Source: Gammaproteobacteria bacterium (GTDB taxonomy: Bacteria; Pseudomonadota; Gammaproteobacteria; SZUA-21). From it: DNA of 7,390 nucleotides. The DNA is taken from assembly GCA_003233075.1 (NCBI GenBank), contig QIKQ01000094.1, forward strand, positions 1-7,390. Reading direction: 5' to 3'. Below are positions 5,184 through 7,390 of this stretch, piece after piece. The stretch's first letter is position 1, and every line of letters begins with the position of its first letter. The notes below the pieces were generated by a model. That model did not search any database and had not been told where the DNA came from. It saw only the letters and a program-made list of their open reading frames with translations. The position numbers were made by a program, and so were the translations under genes.

Positions 5184-7099
5184 ATAATGGTTAAGCCGCG
5201 GCTGGCGATTTCCTCGGAAAAAAGCTCGGCCAAGTCATCAAATGACATTGCTCCAAGATCCTTACCATCACGCCTGCGTACGGCAACAGTTGCAGATTCT
5301 AGCTCCCGATCTCCAAGTACAATGAGGTAGGGAACCTTCTGTAAAGTATGCTCGCGAATTTTAAAGCCGATCTTCTCATTTCTCAAGTCCAAATCGACCC
5401 TAAATGCCTTATTTTTCAAGAAATCTGCAACTTTTTTCGCATATTCCTGATGTTTGTCAGTGATATTAAGCACAACCACCTGAATAGGCGCCATCCAGAG
5501 GGGTAAAACGCCCGCGTGATGCTCTATCAAAATGCCAATAAATCGCTCCAAGGATCCCAAAATAGCCCGGTGTAACATCACTGGGACCTGCCTTGAGCCA
5601 TCCTCGGCAACGTACTGTGCATCCAGTTTAGCAGGCATTGAAAAATCCACTTGGATCGTGCCGCATTGCCAAACGCGGTCCAAACAATCTTTCAAAGAGA
5701 ATTCAATTTTAGGGCCATAAAAGGCGCCCTCGCCCGGCTGAAGCTGCCAATCGAGCTTTTTCGCATCCAGTGCCACTTCCAAGGCCTTCTCAGCTTTATC
5801 CCAGCTTTCGTCCGTTCCGACTCTTTTTTCTGGCCGAGTAGAAAGTTTAATTAGAACCTGATTAAAGCCAAAATCTGCATAGACTTTAAACAATAGATCA
5901 ATGAATTTGGAGACTTCATCCTGAATTTGCTCTTCCGTACAGAAAATATGCGCATCATCCTGAACAAAACTTCGCAAACGCATTAAACCATGCAATGTCC
6001 CTGACGCTTCATTTCGATGACAAGAACCAAACTCTGCCAATCTCAAGGGCAAATCTCGATAACTTTTTAGACCCTGATTATAAATTTGAATATGACAAGG
6101 GCAATTCATCGGCTTTACTGCGTATTCACGGTTCTCCGAACTAACAGTAAACATATCATCATGGAATTTATCCCAATGACCTGATTTCTCCCACAAGCTA
6201 CGATCCACCACTTGTGGTGTATTAATTTCTTGGTAACCGTGTTGGCTAATCTCATCCCTAATATATTGTTTTAAAGAATTATAAATAGACCAACCCTTGG
6301 GGTGCCAAAAAATCATACCCGGCGCTTCTTCCTGAGTATGAAATAAATGCAGTGCCTTGCCTATTTTACGATGATCGCGCTTTTCCGCTTCTTCTAAACG
6401 ATGTAAATGTTGTTTTAGTGCTTTCTTATCAGGCCAGGCAGTACCGTAGATGCGTTGTAACATGGCGTTATCCGAGTCGCCTTTCCAATAGGCACCCGCG
6501 ACTTTCATTAACTTAAAGGCTTTAAGCGCGCCTGTACTGGGCACATGTGGTCCACGACAAAGATCAATAAACTCACCTTGGCTATACAAGGAGATATCTT
6601 GATCGTCAGCAATATCGCTAATAATTTCTGCCTTGTATTCTTCACCCATATCACTGAAAAACTTAACAGCTTCATTTCGTTGCATCACTGATCGGGAAAC
6701 CGCCAAATTCTGCTTGGCCAATTCAGACATTTTCTTTTCAATTTTCTGCAAATCTTCAGGTGTAAATGGCTTGTCGTAGGCAAAATCATAGAAAAAGCCA
6801 TGTTCGATCACCGGACCAATAGTCACCTGTGCTTTTGGATAAAGCTGTTTTACCGCCTGTGCTAATAAATGTGCAGTCGAATGACGAATCACCTCTAGGC
6901 CATCATCGTCTTTAGATGTGATAATTGAGAGTTCAATGTCCTCATTGATGACATAACTTGTATCAACTAATTTATCTGCAATTTTACCGGCTAAGGCCGC
7001 TTTCGCTAGGCCAGGTCCAATATCTTCTGCGACCTGATATACGCTAACGGCTTGATCAAATTGACGGGAACTACCATCGGGAAGTGTAATAACGGGCAT
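5174..7099 (-). CDS. thrS: Threonyl-tRNA synthetase
   Basis: Class II synthetase that charges tRNA-Thr in the cytoplasm and edits Ser-tRNA-Thr; 641 residues (E. coli 642). Domains in order: TGS 1-61; editing domain about 62-225 with H73, H77, C181 and H185 (HSTAH and DLCRGPH); catalytic core about 243-534; anticodon-binding domain to the end. The zinc that reads threonine should be held by C333 (MNCPCH), H384 (DDAH) and H510 (VMLH), each one off the E. coli numbering. Motif 2 is around FGSCHRNEASG (357-367) and motif 3 around ILGSLERFIG. The ATG at 7099 has AAGGA 6 nt upstream, and the N-terminus MPVITLPDGS is typical. It is the first gene of the block; no clear promoter was found upstream, where repeats crowd the leader. 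Confidence 0.98.
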   Translation of the reverse strand: MPVITLPDGSSRQFDQAVSVYQVAEDIGPGLAKAALAGKIADKLVDTSYVINEDIELSIITSKDDDGLEVIRHSTAHLLAQAVKQLYPKAQVTIGPVIEHGFFYDFAYDKPFTPEDLQKIEKKMSELAKQNLAVSRSVMQRNEAVKFFSDMGEEYKAEIISDIADDQDISLYSQGEFIDLCRGPHVPSTGALKAFKLMKVAGAYWKGDSDNAMLQRIYGTAWPDKKALKQHLHRLEEAEKRDHRKIGKALHLFHTQEEAPGMIFWHPKGWSIYNSLKQYIRDEISQHGYQEINTPQVVDRSLWEKSGHWDKFHDDMFTVSSENREYAVKPMNCPCHIQIYNQGLKSYRDLPLRLAEFGSCHRNEASGTLHGLMRLRSFVQDDAHIFCTEEQIQDEVSKFIDLLFKVYADFGFNQVLIKLSTRPEKRVGTDESWDKAEKALEVALDAKKLDWQLQPGEGAFYGPKIEFSLKDCLDRVWQCGTIQVDFSMPAKLDAQYVAEDGSRQVPVMLHRAILGSLERFIGILIEHHAGVLPLWMAPIQVVVLNITDKHQEYAKKVADFLKNKAFRVDLDLRNEKIGFKIREHTLQKVPYLIVLGDRELESATVAVRRRDGKDLGAMSFDDLAELFSEEIASRGLTIMEK

Positions 7100-7116
7100 C
7101 TTATATCCTTTTTTCA

Positions 7117-7171
7117 GTGGTGATCAATACGAGAGACCACGTGCTTTTCGTCGTTGCGAGGTGCCAAGCAC
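7117..7171 (-). promoter_or_regulatory. Candidate thrS translational operator (two adjacent stem-loops)
   Basis: In the minus-strand RNA, GTGGT and ACCAC (7140-7136 and 7121-7117) form a stem. Two further pairs (T-A, C-G) can close a 7-nt loop, UCGUAUU, holding CGU at 7131-7129. The hairpin ends 6 nt before the AAGGA ribosome binding site. Immediately upstream, GTGCTT (7171-7166) can pair with AAGCAC (7146-7141), giving a second stem-loop. E. coli thrS is repressed by ThrRS binding a leader with an anticodon-like CGU loop and a second stem-loop. The layout is alike, but the CGU is shifted by one from the tRNA anticodon position in my fold. The second stem competes with the GGTGC/GCACC hairpin of the repeat. 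Confidence 0.4.
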
Positions 7172-7172
7172 C
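7148..7172 (+). repeat. Palindromic repeat half-arm (TCGTTGCGAG unit)
   Basis: TCGTCGTTGCGAG is followed by the palindrome GGTGC-CAA-GCACC, sharing the same left flank as the arms before pheS and at 7277. The right flank CGAAGCAATC is missing and is replaced by AAAATCG, so this looks like a degraded or truncated copy. It lies within the thrS leader. Confidence 0.65.
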
Positions 7173-7183
7173 AAAATCGTATA

Positions 7184-7263
7184 CTATTAATTAGCAATTG
7201 CTAGGGACTTCTGCCGTAGCAATCTATTAATTAGCAATTGCTAGGGACTTCTGCCGTAGCAAT
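7184..7263. repeat. Exact 40-bp tandem duplication upstream of thrS
   Basis: Two identical 40-bp units abut at 7184-7223 and 7224-7263. Each contains the perfect palindrome TAGCAATTGCTA and a second TAGCAAT near its end. In each unit ATTGCTA and TAGCAAT can pair over a 13-nt interval, helped by GG/CC inside. Perfect identity suggests a recent duplication or active slippage. It lies 85 to 164 nt upstream of the thrS start, where a promoter would be expected; I see no convincing -35/-10 pair in it. Confidence 0.92.
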
Positions 7264-7276
7264 GGCCCATAATTAG

Positions 7277-7310
7277 TCGTTGCGAGGTGCTTAGCACCGA
7301 AGCCAATCCG
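7277..7310 (+). repeat. Palindromic repeat arm (TCGTTGCGAG…CGAAGCCAATC)
   Basis: The left flank TCGTTGCGAG is followed by the palindrome GGTGC-TTA-GCACC and the right flank CGAAGCCAATCCG. This is the same plan as the two arms before pheS, with one extra C in the right flank and a different inner palindrome. It is a single arm, so the facing partner is lost or rearranged. Confidence 0.75.
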
Positions 7311-7390
7311 CGAAGCGTCACGAACAAGCGAAGCTTGTGTAAGGGCACCTCTAAAAATTAGGGTATTTGTGCGCTGGCAAGGCGGAGAAC
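7311..7390. other. Gene-free edge with small hairpins
   Basis: The perfect inverted repeat ACAAGC-GAA-GCTTGT lies at 7324-7338, and CTAAAAATTAG, a short A/T palindrome, at 7351-7361. No open frame with family-like sequence enters from the right edge. With the arm at 7277 it forms a continuous string of palindromes, probably remains of the same or related repeats. The neighbour upstream of thrS lies outside the window. Confidence 0.4.

Noticed and set aside
7100..7200. A sigma-70 promoter for thrS around AGTATACG
   Set aside because: The -10-like hexamers have no acceptable -35 at 16-18 nt, and the region is made of repeats; not strong enough to annotate.
1..7390. A hidden defence, toxin-antitoxin, CRISPR or mobile-gene system
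   Set aside because: All coding space is used by six conserved translation genes, and the spacers hold no regular spacer-repeat array, transposase or small gene pair.

Overview
The window carries one block of translation genes, all on the minus strand: thrS, infC, rpmI, rplT, pheS and pheT, read from high to low coordinates. They encode threonyl-tRNA synthetase, initiation factor IF3, ribosomal proteins L35 and L20, and the alpha and beta subunits of phenylalanyl-tRNA synthetase. Gene order and protein sequences are those of a gammaproteobacterium. AT-rich spacers, many dispersed palindromic repeats and a PheS with a four-cysteine insert lean me towards the Legionellales/Coxiella side, but that placement is inference and not proven by this window.

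Layout: 7100-7390 is a gene-free leader crowded with hairpin repeats, an exact 40-bp tandem duplication and a possible thrS translational operator. thrS (7099-5174) is followed after 2 nt by infC (to 4638), whose best start is a rare AUC codon. A 275-nt spacer with RNA-like hairpins precedes rpmI (4362-4165). rplT (4146-3790) follows 18 nt later. A 351-nt spacer then holds a strong hairpin just after rplT, a TGTAGCCCGG repeat and a long palindromic element. pheS (3438-2422) starts with TTG, and pheT (2378 to the left edge) lacks only its last few codons. All six reading frames are intact and near the usual family lengths.

The genes work together in protein synthesis: two tRNA-charging enzymes, one initiation factor and two proteins of the 50S subunit. 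In E. coli this block is controlled mainly at the RNA level: ThrRS represses thrS, IF3 represses infC through a non-canonical start, L20 represses rpmI-rplT, and pheST is attenuated. Here I see candidates for the first three and a terminator-like hairpin before pheS, but no pheM-like leader peptide.

I found no defence, CRISPR, secretion or mobile-gene system. The interesting content lies in the spacers: a repeat family whose arms keep fixed flanks while the internal palindrome changes on both sides together, and candidate autoregulatory RNA structures.
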